DNA of 64,000 nt from Tropicibacter sp. R16_0 (GCF_017743935.1 NZ_JAGHRE010000013.1:1-64000), one strand, 5' to 3'; shown: positions 16,284 through 26,115, numbered from the stretch's first letter. A program made the numbers and translations. Notes: generated from the sequence alone by a model not told the origin.

Positions 16284-17798
16284 ATGGAACTCTTGAACGG
16301 TTTCTACACCATTTTCACCACGCCCGAGACGCTGATGTTCGTGGTGATGGGCTCAATCCTGGGTGTGATCGTCGGGGCGGTCCCCGGGCTGACAGCATCA
16401 GCCGCCATCGCGATGCTGGTGCCCATCACCTATTACATTGATCCCCTGTCGGCGCTGGCGTTCCTTTATGTGATCGGCAAAGCTGGCCGATTTGGTGGGT
16501 CGATATCGGCGATCTTGTTCAATACGCCGGGGACGACCGCCGCCGCCGCAACGGTGATTGACGGGCACGCGCTGACCAAGAAAGGGCAGGCGGGCAAGGC
16601 GCTCAAGACTGCCACGACCGCGTCGGTCATCGGCGACTATATCGGTGAGTTCATGCTGATCTTTGGCGCGCTGACCATTGCGCAACTGACCCGGGAACTG
16701 GGGCCGCCGGATTACTTTGCCATCTATGTCTGTGCCTTCCTGATCATTGGTTCCGTGATCTCGGACTCGGTTCTCAAAGGTATCGCTTCAACCCTGTTCG
16801 GCGCCACCCTTGCTATGATCGGGTTGGACCCGATCACGTCCGAGCCGCGCTACAGCTTTGGCATGGTCGAACTGTACAATGGCTTTTCGCTGGTGCCCCT
16901 GCTGATTGGCATGTTTGTGATTTCCGAAGTGTTCGCACAGGTTCAGGCCGCCCGGTCCGGGCAATCGCACCATGATGAGATCGCAGCCAGAAAGCCCGAA
17001 GACGACCAACTCAGCTGGGTCGAGTTCATTCGTTGCCTTCCGTTTATCGGGCGCGGGTCGTTCATAGGTGCCCTGGTCGGTTTGATCCCCGGCGTGGGGT
17101 CGGCGGTGGCCTGTTTTGTGGCGTATGGCTCGTCCAAGGCCAAGGCCAAGAACAAGGAAGAATGGGGCAAAGGCGCCATCGAAGGCGTGGCTGCGCCCGA
17201 GGCGGCCAACAACGCGGTCTCCGGCCCGTCCATGATCCCGCTGCTAGCGCTTGGCGTGCCGGGTTCGACCATCGCGGCGATGCTGATGGGTGTGTTCCTG
17301 ATCCACGGCATTCAGGTTGGTCCGAAAATCTTCGAGACCTCGGGCGACATTGTCTACGGCCTGTTTGCCGCCGGTCTGATCGGTATCGCACTCTATGGTC
17401 TGATCGGATGGTTCCTGGGACCACTCATTGGCCGCGTCATCGACAAGGTGCCGCAGCGGCTGATCTATCCGACCATTCTGGCGGTGGCCCTGATCTCGGC
17501 CTATACCGCGCGGTCGTCGATGTTCGACGTGCTGGTGGCCTGTATCTTTGGCCTGATCGGGTACTTCATGCGCACGCTGAATTTCAGCCCCGCAGCCGCG
17601 ATCATCGCCTTTGTGCTGGCTCCGGGGGCCGAGCAGGCGCTGCGCCAGTCGGTGCTGCTCACCGATGATGGGTTCGGCATCTTCCTGCACCGCCCCGTGG
17701 CGCTGGTCTTCTTTGCCATCCCTGTGATCGCAATCGGTATCCGGATCTTCGGACGGATGCGTGCCCGCAAGGCCACGCCCGCCGAAATGCAGACCTGA
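16284..17798 (+). CDS. tctA: Tripartite tricarboxylate transporter large permease
   Basis: This 504-residue polytopic protein of the TctA family carries the substrate channel. It opens with the family motif GVIVGAVPGLTASAAIAMLVP (about 26-46) and carries the matching second-half motif GALVGLIPGVGSAVACFVAYG (about 259-279), the two glycine/proline-rich re-entrant loops of TctA. About 11-12 hydrophobic segments are visible. It is third in the tctCBA order. A 12-bp perfect hairpin lies between it and the next gene, so expression downstream could be lowered. Confidence 0.93.
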   Translation: MELLNGFYTIFTTPETLMFVVMGSILGVIVGAVPGLTASAAIAMLVPITYYIDPLSALAFLYVIGKAGRFGGSISAILFNTPGTTAAAATVIDGHALTKKGQAGKALKTATTASVIGDYIGEFMLIFGALTIAQLTRELGPPDYFAIYVCAFLIIGSVISDSVLKGIASTLFGATLAMIGLDPITSEPRYSFGMVELYNGFSLVPLLIGMFVISEVFAQVQAARSGQSHHDEIAARKPEDDQLSWVEFIRCLPFIGRGSFIGALVGLIPGVGSAVACFVAYGSSKAKAKNKEEWGKGAIEGVAAPEAANNAVSGPSMIPLLALGVPGSTIAAMLMGVFLIHGIQVGPKIFETSGDIVYGLFAAGLIGIALYGLIGWFLGPLIGRVIDKVPQRLIYPTILAVALISAYTARSSMFDVLVACIFGLIGYFMRTLNFSPAAAIIAFVLAPGAEQALRQSVLLTDDGFGIFLHRPVALVFFAIPVIAIGIRIFGRMRARKATPAEMQT

Positions 17799-17806
17799 CA
17801 AACCCT

Positions 17807-17836
17807 TGCCCGAGCGCCCAGACCGGCGCTCGGGCA
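17807..17836. terminator. Intercistronic hairpin between tctA and the FAD/Fe-S oxidoreductase
   Basis: TGCCCGAGCGCC (17807-17818) and GGCGCTCGGGCA (17825-17836) form a perfect 12-bp inverted repeat with a 6-base loop. No T run follows. It may be a partial terminator or an mRNA stabiliser that separates transporter and enzyme expression levels. Confidence 0.55.
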
Positions 17837-17858
17837 CTCCAACAGGGATTCCGAAGAT

Positions 17859-20726
17859 ATGCTGGACGACACCTCGCCAAATCTGAGGCACTATCTGAAT
17901 GCCCTGCGTGCTGACGGCTTTTGCGGCGACATTACCGATGATCAGGGTGGGCGGCTGGTCGGTGCAACCGACAACAGCATCTACCACATCACGCCTCAGG
18001 CGATCCTGTTTCCAAAAGATGCCTCTGATGTGGCGAAGGCGGCGGCTTTTTCCGATCAGTTTGGCATCGCGCTGACCGCGCGGGGGGGCGGGACAGGCAC
18101 CAACGGCCAGTCGTTGAATGACGGTGTGGTGATCGACATGTCGCGGTACATGACCGGCATTCTGTCCCTGGACACGGATGCGCGCACCGTCACGGTTGAA
18201 CCGGGCGTGGTTTTGGACCAGCTCAACGCATATCTAAAGCCGCAGGGCTATTTCTTTGCTCCTACGGTTTCTACGTCTTCGCGGGCGACGGTGGGCGGCA
18301 TGTTTGCCACCGATGCCAGCGGCAAGGGCAGTCGGATCCACGGCCGCATGTCCGATCACGTCATGGCCGCCGAAATCACCCTTGCTGATGGGCGTAGAGT
18401 TCCAGTCACCACGCATGGAAGTTCGGATGAAGAATTGGGGCGCATTGCGACTGCCATTCATGCCGACCTGGATGCTCACGCCTCAGAGATCGCCCGCCGG
18501 TTTCCCGTCATGAACAGGGGCCTGACCGGCTATAACCTGGACGAGGCGCGCGGGGGGGCAGGCGATCTCAACCTAGTCAAACTGCTGGCCGGGTCCGAGG
18601 GCACATTGGCCCTGACAACCCGTCTGACACTGCGCATCACGCCGATCCCAAAGACGCGCGCGCTGACGGTGTTGGCCTATGACAACTGCGTGGCGGCGCT
18701 GGATCATGTTCCATTTCTGGTCAAATCTGATCCAGCAGCGATCGAGTTTCTGGACGACAGGATCCTGGCCCTGGCCGCAGCCTCTCCGATGTGGAGCGAG
18801 GTGGAAAGCGTGCTGGGTCAAGTCGGTGAGGCGGGCGGATTCCTGTTCGTCGAATTCACCGGCGACACCAAGGACGAGGTGCGTGCCGGTCAGGACCGCC
18901 TGGCGCGTATTCTTGAACAGAACCACGTCCCTGTCACCGCTCAGGTGACCACAGACGCCCCGGCGGAAATGTCCGCGCTGTGGGAGATGCGCAAACGTTC
19001 GGTCGGCTTACTTGCCGCCGTGGAAACCAGCCGTATCGGCCTGCCTTTTGTCGAGGATGCGGCCGTTCCACCGGAAAACCTGTCGGCTTTTGTGGCTGAG
19101 TTCGGCCAACTGCTGGATGCGCGCGGCCTGACCTATGGCATGTTTGGCCACGCCGATGTGGGCTGCGTGCATGTGCGACCGATGCTGAACATGCGCGACC
19201 CGGCGGATCGGGATCAGATCCGCCCGATCTCGGACGCGGTGTCGGCGCTGTGCCAAAAACACGGCGGGCTGATCTGGGGCGAGCACGGCAAAGGGATGCG
19301 GGGCGAATATGTCGAAACCTACATGGGGCCCGACCTTTATGCGGTGATGCGCCGGATCAAGGCGGCCTTTGATCCCGGCAACCGTTTGAATCCCGGCAAG
19401 CTGGTAACGGCGGCAGGCAGTGATTTGGCGGTGATGAAGCTGGACGCTGTCCCGATGCGCGGCGCGCGGGATGCTCAGATCGACGAAACGGCCCATGCCG
19501 AATTCGACCGTGCCATCGCCTGCAACGGCAATGGAGCCTGCCACAACTGGGCCCTCAGCGATCCGATGTGCCCGTCCTACAAGGCCACGCGCGACAAGGT
19601 TCAGGCCCCCAAAGGCCGCGCAAGCCTGTTTCGCGAATGGGCCCGGCTGCGCTCGACCGGCGAAGATGCCGACCGGGTGGAAGAGGCGCTGAAGGACAGT
19701 CTGGACACCTGCCTGTCCTGCAAGTCCTGTACTGGCCAGTGTCCGGTCCGCGTTGATATTCCGGCGATGAAATCCGCCTTTCTGAACGAGTATTACAAGA
19801 CCCGCGCGCGCCCCGCACGCGACCATGTGCTTCGACATATGGAGGGGCTGTCGCTCGGCCTGCGCAAGCTGCCGCGATTTGCCAATGCATTGCTGGGCAA
19901 TGCCTTGAGCCGCGCTGTGCTGAACCAGGTGTTTGGCCTGATCGATGTTCCGCGCTATTCCGCCCTGTCCGCTGAACAGGCAGTGCAAGGCGCCGGAGGG
20001 CGCATGGCCTATGCGCACGCACCCCCATCGAATTGGGGGGAACGCCCCGTTCTGCTGGTGCTGGACAGTTTCACAGGCGCGTTCGACACCCAGGTGATTG
20101 CACAATCGGCGGCTCTGCTTGTCCGGTTGGGGTTTACCGTCTGGGCCGTTCCGCCGGTGGCCAACGGCAAGGCCCGGCAGGTGCGGGGCATGATGGACGC
20201 ATTTCAGGTGCAACGGGAGCAGACAACAGCGGTGCTGTCACAGCTTGGGGCGGATGATCTGCCCCTGATCAGCCCGGAGCCCGCCGTGACCGACCTGCTG
20301 AACAAGGATTACGATCTGGGCCCGCGCACAATCCTGTCCTTGGATCGTTTTCTGTCCGACAGACTAAACGATCTGCCCCGTCTGCCCGCTGACAAGGCCG
20401 CGCGATTTACCCTGTTCACCCACTGCACCGAGAAAACCGCCGATCCCGCCGTCCCTCGGCGTTGGCAATCGGTGTTCCGGCATTTCGGGCTGACGTTGGA
20501 CATTGCCGACACCGGGTGCTGCGGGATGGCCGGGTTATTTGGTCATGAGGCCGAACACCGCGCCATGTCCAGCCAGCTTTTCGACCTGTCTTGGCGCGCA
20601 CCGCTGACCTCTGCCGGGTCCACCGCGCTGGTCACCGGGTTTTCCTGCCGGTCCCAGGCCGGGCGGTTTGGCGATGCCAAACCCGCACATCCCTGTGCTG
20701 CGCTTTTGGCGCGGCTCGAACCGTAA
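17859..20726 (+). CDS. FAD-linked oxidase with C-terminal Fe-S/CCG domains (YdiJ-like D-2-hydroxyacid dehydrogenase)
   Basis: This 955-residue fusion starts with a PCMH-type FAD-binding domain (TARGGGTGTNGQSL at about 67-80) and an FAD-oxidase C-terminal domain ending near 510 (DPGNRLNPGKLV). Next comes a cysteine-rich stretch (CNGNGACHN..., about 549) and a ferredoxin-type motif CLSCKSCTGQCPVRVDIPAM (about 617), which supplies most 4Fe-4S ligands. The final part is a CCG heterodisulfide-reductase-like domain (FTHCTEKTAD; DTGCCGMAGLFG). The order is that of E. coli YdiJ and fused GlcD-GlcF-like enzymes that oxidise D-2-hydroxy acids and pass electrons to the quinone pool. In this operon it would oxidise the imported or processed hydroxy acid. 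The exact substrate is unknown. The first and last genes around it face the same way with short gaps. Confidence 0.9.
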   Translation: MLDDTSPNLRHYLNALRADGFCGDITDDQGGRLVGATDNSIYHITPQAILFPKDASDVAKAAAFSDQFGIALTARGGGTGTNGQSLNDGVVIDMSRYMTGILSLDTDARTVTVEPGVVLDQLNAYLKPQGYFFAPTVSTSSRATVGGMFATDASGKGSRIHGRMSDHVMAAEITLADGRRVPVTTHGSSDEELGRIATAIHADLDAHASEIARRFPVMNRGLTGYNLDEARGGAGDLNLVKLLAGSEGTLALTTRLTLRITPIPKTRALTVLAYDNCVAALDHVPFLVKSDPAAIEFLDDRILALAAASPMWSEVESVLGQVGEAGGFLFVEFTGDTKDEVRAGQDRLARILEQNHVPVTAQVTTDAPAEMSALWEMRKRSVGLLAAVETSRIGLPFVEDAAVPPENLSAFVAEFGQLLDARGLTYGMFGHADVGCVHVRPMLNMRDPADRDQIRPISDAVSALCQKHGGLIWGEHGKGMRGEYVETYMGPDLYAVMRRIKAAFDPGNRLNPGKLVTAAGSDLAVMKLDAVPMRGARDAQIDETAHAEFDRAIACNGNGACHNWALSDPMCPSYKATRDKVQAPKGRASLFREWARLRSTGEDADRVEEALKDSLDTCLSCKSCTGQCPVRVDIPAMKSAFLNEYYKTRARPARDHVLRHMEGLSLGLRKLPRFANALLGNALSRAVLNQVFGLIDVPRYSALSAEQAVQGAGGRMAYAHAPPSNWGERPVLLVLDSFTGAFDTQVIAQSAALLVRLGFTVWAVPPVANGKARQVRGMMDAFQVQREQTTAVLSQLGADDLPLISPEPAVTDLLNKDYDLGPRTILSLDRFLSDRLNDLPRLPADKAARFTLFTHCTEKTADPAVPRRWQSVFRHFGLTLDIADTGCCGMAGLFGHEAEHRAMSSQLFDLSWRAPLTSAGSTALVTGFSCRSQAGRFGDAKPAHPCAALLARLEP

Positions 20727-20745
20727 CCAAAAAAACGAGGTCCCA

Positions 20746-22206
20746 ATGACCGCCCATAACATGATCGTCCTGATGTCAGATGAGCACGCTTCCAACATCA
20801 TGGGGTGCGCCGGTCATCCGTTCATCAAGACCCCCAATCTCGACCGGTTGGCGGCTCGGGGCACCCGGTTCGACAGCGCCTATACCAACGCACCGATCTG
20901 CGTGCCTGCGCGCGCGAGTTTTGCCACCGGCAAATATGGTCACCAGACGGGCCACTGGGACAATGCCACGCCTTATACCGGCGATCCGAAATCCTGGGGT
21001 CACTACCTGCAGCAGAACGGCAACCCCGTGGGCTCGATCGGTAAACTGCATTACCGCAACGCCTCCGATCCTGTGGGGCTGGATTTCCAAAAGATCCCGA
21101 TGCATCTGGTCAATGGCGTCGGCGACGTATTGGGTTGCGTCCGCGAGCCGATGCCGCGCCGATGGAAGGCACGCGATCTGGCCGACAGTGCAGGCGCGGG
21201 CGAGACGTCGTACACCACCTATGACCGCAACATCACTGATGCGGCCTGTGACTGGATTGCCGAGCGCGGCAGTGAACCGGCAGGCGACAAGCCATGGACC
21301 GTGTTCATCTCGATGGTTGCACCGCATTTCCCGCTGACCGCCCCGCGGGACTTCTATGACCTCTACAAGGACATGGACCTCAAGCCCGCGAAGCCCGCGC
21401 GCGACGATGACCACCCGTGGCTCAAGGCACTGCGCCATTGTTTTGTCTATGACAATTTCACCGAGGAACGCACACAAGCGGCGCTGGCCGGGTACTTCGG
21501 TCTGGTCAGTTTCATGGACCACAATGTGGGGCGTATTCTGGATGCGATCGAAGCCGCCGGGCTGAGCGACACCACCAATGTCCTCTATGTCAGCGACCAC
21601 GGCGACAATATGGGCGAGCGCGGTATGTGGGGCAAATCCAACATGTATGAAGAGGCGGCCGGCATTCCGATGATTATGGCCGGGCCGGACGTGCCAGGGG
21701 GCAAAGTCAGCAAGACACCCGTGTCACTGGCCGACGTTTTCCCCACGGTGCTGGAATGCGCGGGGCTCAGCGCCGATGACCCAGATCTGCCCGGTCGGTC
21801 GCTGTTCCAGATTGCCGCCGAGGGCGATTGCCCGAACCGTGCCGTGTTCTCAGAGTATCACGCCGCGGGGGCAATGGCGGGGGCCTTCATGATCCGCAAG
21901 GGGCCATGGAAATACATCTACTACACCGGGCTGGAGTCGCAGCTTTTCAACCTCGACTCCGACCCCGGCGAGATCAATGATCTCGGCACCGCGCCCACGC
22001 ACGAGGCGATCCGCGCTGACCTGCATGCCGAATTGCTCAAGGTTTGCGACCCGGATGCGGTCGACCGTCAAGCCAAGGCCGATCAGGCGGCCATCATCGA
22101 AAAGCACGGCGGCGTCGAGGCGGTGCTGGAACGTGGCGGGTTTGGTGCAACGCCGGCGCCAGGCGTCAAGGCTGACTTTATCGCATCGAACGAGAGCGCG
22201 ACGTGA
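20746..22206 (+). CDS. Type I sulfatase family protein
   Basis: This 486-residue alkaline-phosphatase-superfamily enzyme has the metal-binding start VLMSDEHASN (Asp12) and the modification site CVPAR at 52-56. In that site Cys52 should be oxidised to formylglycine, giving a CxPxR-type sulfatase. Further metal ligands are in YVSDHGDNMGERGMWGKSNMYEE (about 276-298). The C-terminal half resembles choline-sulfatase and phosphonate-monoester-hydrolase relatives, so it could cleave either sulfate or phosphonate/phosphate esters. There is no signal peptide, so a cytosolic enzyme acting after uptake is likely. The start has ACGAGG upstream and lies 19 bases after the oxidoreductase. A formylglycine-generating enzyme is not in the window. 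The next gene overlaps its stop. Confidence 0.85.
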   Translation: MTAHNMIVLMSDEHASNIMGCAGHPFIKTPNLDRLAARGTRFDSAYTNAPICVPARASFATGKYGHQTGHWDNATPYTGDPKSWGHYLQQNGNPVGSIGKLHYRNASDPVGLDFQKIPMHLVNGVGDVLGCVREPMPRRWKARDLADSAGAGETSYTTYDRNITDAACDWIAERGSEPAGDKPWTVFISMVAPHFPLTAPRDFYDLYKDMDLKPAKPARDDDHPWLKALRHCFVYDNFTEERTQAALAGYFGLVSFMDHNVGRILDAIEAAGLSDTTNVLYVSDHGDNMGERGMWGKSNMYEEAAGIPMIMAGPDVPGGKVSKTPVSLADVFPTVLECAGLSADDPDLPGRSLFQIAAEGDCPNRAVFSEYHAAGAMAGAFMIRKGPWKYIYYTGLESQLFNLDSDPGEINDLGTAPTHEAIRADLHAELLKVCDPDAVDRQAKADQAAIIEKHGGVEAVLERGGFGATPAPGVKADFIASNESAT

Positions 22207-23084
22207 CCGGTACCCCTCCGCAAATCCCGGTTTGCGCCGGTCCGGACCCGACGCCGCGCAAGCCGCGATTTGAGATGCCACCGTTGGCCTGCGATTGCCA
22301 CTCTCACGTGTTCGGTCCGCAAGCACAATTCCCGATGGTGCCCGACCGCTTGTACACCCCACCCGAAGCCTCGTTGGATTCGTATGAAAACCTGCTGAAA
22401 ACGCTGGGATTTCAACGTGCCGTAATCGTGCAGCCCAGTGTCTATGGCACCGACAATCGAGCGACGCTTGAGGCTGTCGCCGCCGATCCCAAGCGCTTCC
22501 GCGCTGTGGTGGTGGTTGACGGCTCGGTGACAGATGAAGAGTTGCGGCAGATGCATGATCACGGTGCGCGCGGTGTCCGGGCCAATCTGCTGTTCAGCGG
22601 TGACAAGGCCATGGCTGAGGTGCGAACCATCGCCGACCGCATCGCGCCATTGGGCTGGCATCTTCAGGTCCTGTTGGACATCAGCACATTCCCCGATCCA
22701 CACACCTATTTCTCAACCCTGCCGGTGCAAACCGTCTTTGATCACATGGGTCATTTCCCGGCGGCAAAAGGCGTGGGAAACGAAGGGTTTCAGGCGCTTT
22801 TGCATCTGATGCAGGATGGCAAAGCCTGGTCGAAACTGTCGGGCGCGTACCGCATCACTGGAAGGGCTTCACCACCTTACGACGATGTCACGGCAATTGC
22901 GCAGGCCCTGATCGCGGCAAATCCGGATCAGGTCGTCTATGGCACCGACTGGCCGCATCCGCATATTCCGGTGGCGATGCCCAATGATGGGGATCTGCTT
23001 GATGGTGTCGCTATCTGGGCCCCGGATGCCGCAACGCGCCAGGCCATCTTGACCGACAATCCAGCGCGTCTTTACGGATTTTGA
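22203..23084 (+). CDS. Lactonase-like amidohydrolase (COG3618/LigI family)
   Basis: This 293-residue TIM-barrel metal-dependent hydrolase has the first-strand motif CDCHSHVFGP (HxH at about 31-33), characteristic of 2-pyrone-4,6-dicarboxylate lactonase (LigI) and of rhamnono-, fucono- and related sugar lactonases. Later family landmarks are VFDHMGHFP (about 179), WSKLSGAYR (about 210) and YGTDWPHPH (about 247), which supply the remaining active-site His and Asp. Translation begins with GTG overlapping the sulfatase stop (GTGA). An internal ATG before the HxH motif is possible but would remove only the proline-rich N-terminus. It is the last gene of the tct operon and probably opens a lactone or a cyclic carboxylate ester. 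Confidence 0.88.
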   Translation: MTGTPPQIPVCAGPDPTPRKPRFEMPPLACDCHSHVFGPQAQFPMVPDRLYTPPEASLDSYENLLKTLGFQRAVIVQPSVYGTDNRATLEAVAADPKRFRAVVVVDGSVTDEELRQMHDHGARGVRANLLFSGDKAMAEVRTIADRIAPLGWHLQVLLDISTFPDPHTYFSTLPVQTVFDHMGHFPAAKGVGNEGFQALLHLMQDGKAWSKLSGAYRITGRASPPYDDVTAIAQALIAANPDQVVYGTDWPHPHIPVAMPNDGDLLDGVAIWAPDAATRQAILTDNPARLYGF

Positions 23085-23375
23085 GCCCAGGATCTAGCAT
23101 TGCTGAGCACCCGCGGATCACGCCTCGATCGACTTGGCATGCAAAGTGCACCCTTGTTCTGTGCATCAGGTGCACGCAGCTCTCGTTACCGTCGCGCCGA
23201 CTGGCCAATTGGGTGGATCAGGCGGTGCGGGTGAATGGCCGGTGCGTTCAACCAAGATGCTTATTATCTGATTTTTTGATGTTTTATGGCTCGATAATTG
23301 CATTTTTTCGATCAAGAAAAGCCGCCTAGGTTCTGAGTGCACGTTCCACGTCTGCCCGCGAAGCAAGGAGGTTTC

Positions 23376-25001
23376 ATGCCGAACGTCACCGTTTTCAGAG
23401 CTAAGAAGATCATCACGATGGACCGCAATTGCCCTCAGGCGACCCATGTGGCGGTGCGGGATGGGATCATTGTCGGGGTAGGTGGCGCCGAGTGTGGCGA
23501 CGGTTGGGGCACCGTTACGCGGGACGACCGTTTCGCGGATCACGTTATCATGCCAGGCTTGATCGAAGCCCATGCCCATGTTTCAGCAGGTGGCGTCTGG
23601 CGCTTTACCTATTGTGGGCACTACCTGCGACAGGATCCTGATGGAAAAGACTGGCCGGGTGTTACAGACGAAGATGCGCTTATCGCTCGCCTTCGGGACA
23701 TTGCTGCACGCACACCTGAGGGTGAGCCGGTTGTTGGTTGGGGCTTTGATCCGGGGTTCGTGTCGGGGCGGCGCCTGGATCGCGATCACCTTGATCAGGT
23801 TTCCGACAAACACCCGGTGGCGGTTCATCATTCCAATGGTCACGTCCTGACCGCAAACTCCATGGCCATGGACCGCGCAGGCATCGGGCGCGATTCAAAC
23901 ATCGAAGGCATATTGCGCGGGCAGGACGGAGAGCCGGTTGGGGAACTGCACGAGTTTGCAGCCATGGGCCCTGTGATGAAGGTTGTCGGACTGGGCATGG
24001 GTGTTCTGTCAGATGCCGAAGGGGTCAGGGCCTATGGCAAGGTGGCGCGCAACTGCGGCGTGACCACGGTGGCGGATCTGTTTTCAGACCTTCATGACGA
24101 CGAGGTGACGATGCTCGAGCGCGTGACCGGCGAAGCTGCTTTTCCAGCGCGCTATGTCCCGATCATGAACGCAATGGTCGACGCGCCTGAACGCGAGGCC
24201 GAACGGGCTGTCGCCCTGCGCTCGCGGTCGACGGAAAAGCTGCACCTGGGCTATGCAAAGCTGTTCACCGACGGCTCCATTCAGGCGGGTACAGCCAAGC
24301 TCAAATCACCCGGCTACTATGGCATGGAAGATCACGGGATATGGAACATGGAGGTGGACCACTTCCGTGCCACCGTCAAAGCGCTGCACGAGGCGGGTGT
24401 GAAAACCCATATCCATACCAATGGCGACGCGGCGTCTGAGCTTGCAATCAATGCGATTGCGGATGCCATGCTGGAATCACCCAACCCTGATCTGCGCCAC
24501 ACGCTTGAACATGTTCAGCTGGCAACTATGGATCAGTTCAAGCGCATGAAATCCCTGGGGATCACCGTCAACCTGTTTGGCAATCATCTGTACTACTTCG
24601 GCGACATTCACTGGACAAAAAGCGTGGGGCCAGAGCGCGCGTCCCGAATGAACGCCTGCGCTGACGCGTGGTCCGTGTTTGGCGGCGATTTTGCCATCCA
24701 TTCGGACGCGCCGGTCACGCCGATGGGGCCTCTCACAACGGCCTGGTGCGCTGTGAACCGGGTGACCGAGCAGGGGCGCACCCTGGGCAACTCACAACAG
24801 ATTTCGGTGGCGCAGGCGCTCCACTGTATCACTCTGGGGGCGGCCTATGTGCTGAAAATGGATGCTCAGGTCGGCTCCATTCAGGTCGGAAAACGCGCGG
24901 ATTTTGCGGTGCTGGACCGGGATCCCACAACTGTGGATCCCATGGCTCTGAGGGATGTTCAGGTTCTGGGCACGGTCCTTGGCGGCGTTTCCACGACCTA
25001 G
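23376..25001 (+). CDS. YtcJ-like amidohydrolase
   Basis: This 541-residue protein belongs to the amidohydrolase superfamily, subgroup YtcJ/amidohydrolase 3. It has the metal-binding HAH in MPGLIEAHAHVSAGG (about 55-69), a second His site in THIHTNGDAA (about 343-352) and a terminal Asp in HSDAPVTP (about 442-449). The C-terminal urease-like beta-sandwich closes with VGSIQVGKRADFAVLDRDP. Such proteins hydrolyse amide or ester bonds of unknown small molecules. The start is fixed by AAGGAGG seven bases before ATG. The upstream 291 bases hold a GTGCA-TCAGG-TGCAC palindrome near 23160 and an AT-rich stretch likely to be the promoter. It is probably a separate unit from the tct operon. Confidence 0.88.
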   Translation: MPNVTVFRAKKIITMDRNCPQATHVAVRDGIIVGVGGAECGDGWGTVTRDDRFADHVIMPGLIEAHAHVSAGGVWRFTYCGHYLRQDPDGKDWPGVTDEDALIARLRDIAARTPEGEPVVGWGFDPGFVSGRRLDRDHLDQVSDKHPVAVHHSNGHVLTANSMAMDRAGIGRDSNIEGILRGQDGEPVGELHEFAAMGPVMKVVGLGMGVLSDAEGVRAYGKVARNCGVTTVADLFSDLHDDEVTMLERVTGEAAFPARYVPIMNAMVDAPEREAERAVALRSRSTEKLHLGYAKLFTDGSIQAGTAKLKSPGYYGMEDHGIWNMEVDHFRATVKALHEAGVKTHIHTNGDAASELAINAIADAMLESPNPDLRHTLEHVQLATMDQFKRMKSLGITVNLFGNHLYYFGDIHWTKSVGPERASRMNACADAWSVFGGDFAIHSDAPVTPMGPLTTAWCAVNRVTEQGRTLGNSQQISVAQALHCITLGAAYVLKMDAQVGSIQVGKRADFAVLDRDPTTVDPMALRDVQVLGTVLGGVSTT

Positions 25002-25141
25002 ATCAAGGTCCGGACCTTGGTGGCGCGGACTGGAGCGTGCCCCTCTGGCGGCGGCGAACTTTGCCGAATGATCCCGCCCGGGTGTTGACATTTTGTTCTC
25101 TATCTCGCGATAGTCGGTGAAAACCAAAACGGGGGCATCTC

Positions 25142-26113
25142 ATGCAAGGAAATCTGACATCGCTGGAGCTGTGCGCAGGCGCCGGTGGTCAGGCTCTGGG
25201 CATCGAGCGGGCCGGTTTTGGGCATGAGGCCATGGTCGAGGTCGACAAATGGTGTCGTCAGACCTTGTCGCTGAACCGCCCGCAGTGGAATGTCATCGAG
25301 GGCGATGAGGCCGATCTGACCAATTTCGACGCGCGCCCCTTTGCCGGTGTTGATCTGGTGGCGGGCGGCGTGCCCTGTCCGCCGTTTTCAAAGGCGGGCA
25401 AGCAGTTGGGCGCGGCAGACGAGCGCGATCTGTTTCCCGAAGCCCTGCGTGTCGTTGATGAAGTGCGCCCCAAGGCGGTGATGCTCGAGAACGTGCGCGG
25501 CTTTATGGATGCGGTGTTTCATGATTACCGCCAGAAACTGAAGCGCCAGCTCAAGAAGATGGGCTACAGCTTTGTTGACTGGCATCTTTATAACGCGAGC
25601 GATTTTGGCGTGTCGCAGCTGCGGCCCCGGGTGGTGATCGTGGCGGTGCGCGATGAGTTTGCCGACAAGTTCGAATGGCCCAAGGGGGGCGACATGCAGC
25701 CACCAAGCGTGGGGCATCTGCTGCATGATCTGATGGGCGCGCGCGGTTGGGCGGGTGTCGATCAGTGGCGTGATGGCGCGGATGAGATCGCGCCGACCAT
25801 CGTGGGTGGCTCCAAAAAACATGGCGGTCCTGATCTGGGCCCGACCCGCGCGCGGCGCGCGTGGGAGGTGTTGGGGGTCAACGGCAAATCCATCGCCGAA
25901 GAGGCACCTGATCCCGATTTCGAAGGGATGCCGCGCCTGACCGTGCGCATGGTGGCGCGCATTCAGGGGTTCCCGGATGACTGGCAGTTTGCCGGGCGCA
26001 AGACCAATGCATACAGGCAAGTGGGCAATGCCTTCCCGCCGCCCGTGGCCGAGGCCGTGGCGCGCAACGTCAAGGCGGCGATCACCGCGCGGCGTCTTTA
26101 CGCGGTTGCCTGA
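25142..26113 (+). CDS. DNA (cytosine-5-)-methyltransferase of a type II R-M system
   Basis: This 323-residue C5-cytosine methyltransferase has the AdoMet motif ELCAGAGGQALGIERAG (about 9-25), the catalytic PCPPFSKAG (78-86, nucleophile Cys79), ENVRG (about 119-123), QLRPR (motif VIII, about 159-163) and the closing GNAFPPPVAEAVA (motif X). The target-recognition region between about 185 and 265 is short, so a simple palindromic target is likely. The restriction gene follows after only two bases, so the two are co-transcribed. Given the partner's family, methylation within GCCGGC is predicted. The ribosome site is weak, which is common in R-M control. Confidence 0.95.
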   Translation: MQGNLTSLELCAGAGGQALGIERAGFGHEAMVEVDKWCRQTLSLNRPQWNVIEGDEADLTNFDARPFAGVDLVAGGVPCPPFSKAGKQLGAADERDLFPEALRVVDEVRPKAVMLENVRGFMDAVFHDYRQKLKRQLKKMGYSFVDWHLYNASDFGVSQLRPRVVIVAVRDEFADKFEWPKGGDMQPPSVGHLLHDLMGARGWAGVDQWRDGADEIAPTIVGGSKKHGGPDLGPTRARRAWEVLGVNGKSIAEEAPDPDFEGMPRLTVRMVARIQGFPDDWQFAGRKTNAYRQVGNAFPPPVAEAVARNVKAAITARRLYAVA

Positions 26114-26115
26114 AC

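Noticed and set aside
19008-20213. 401-codon frame antisense to the FAD/Fe-S oxidoreductase
   Set aside because: The plus-strand frame carries FAD and Fe-S motifs; the other is a shadow.
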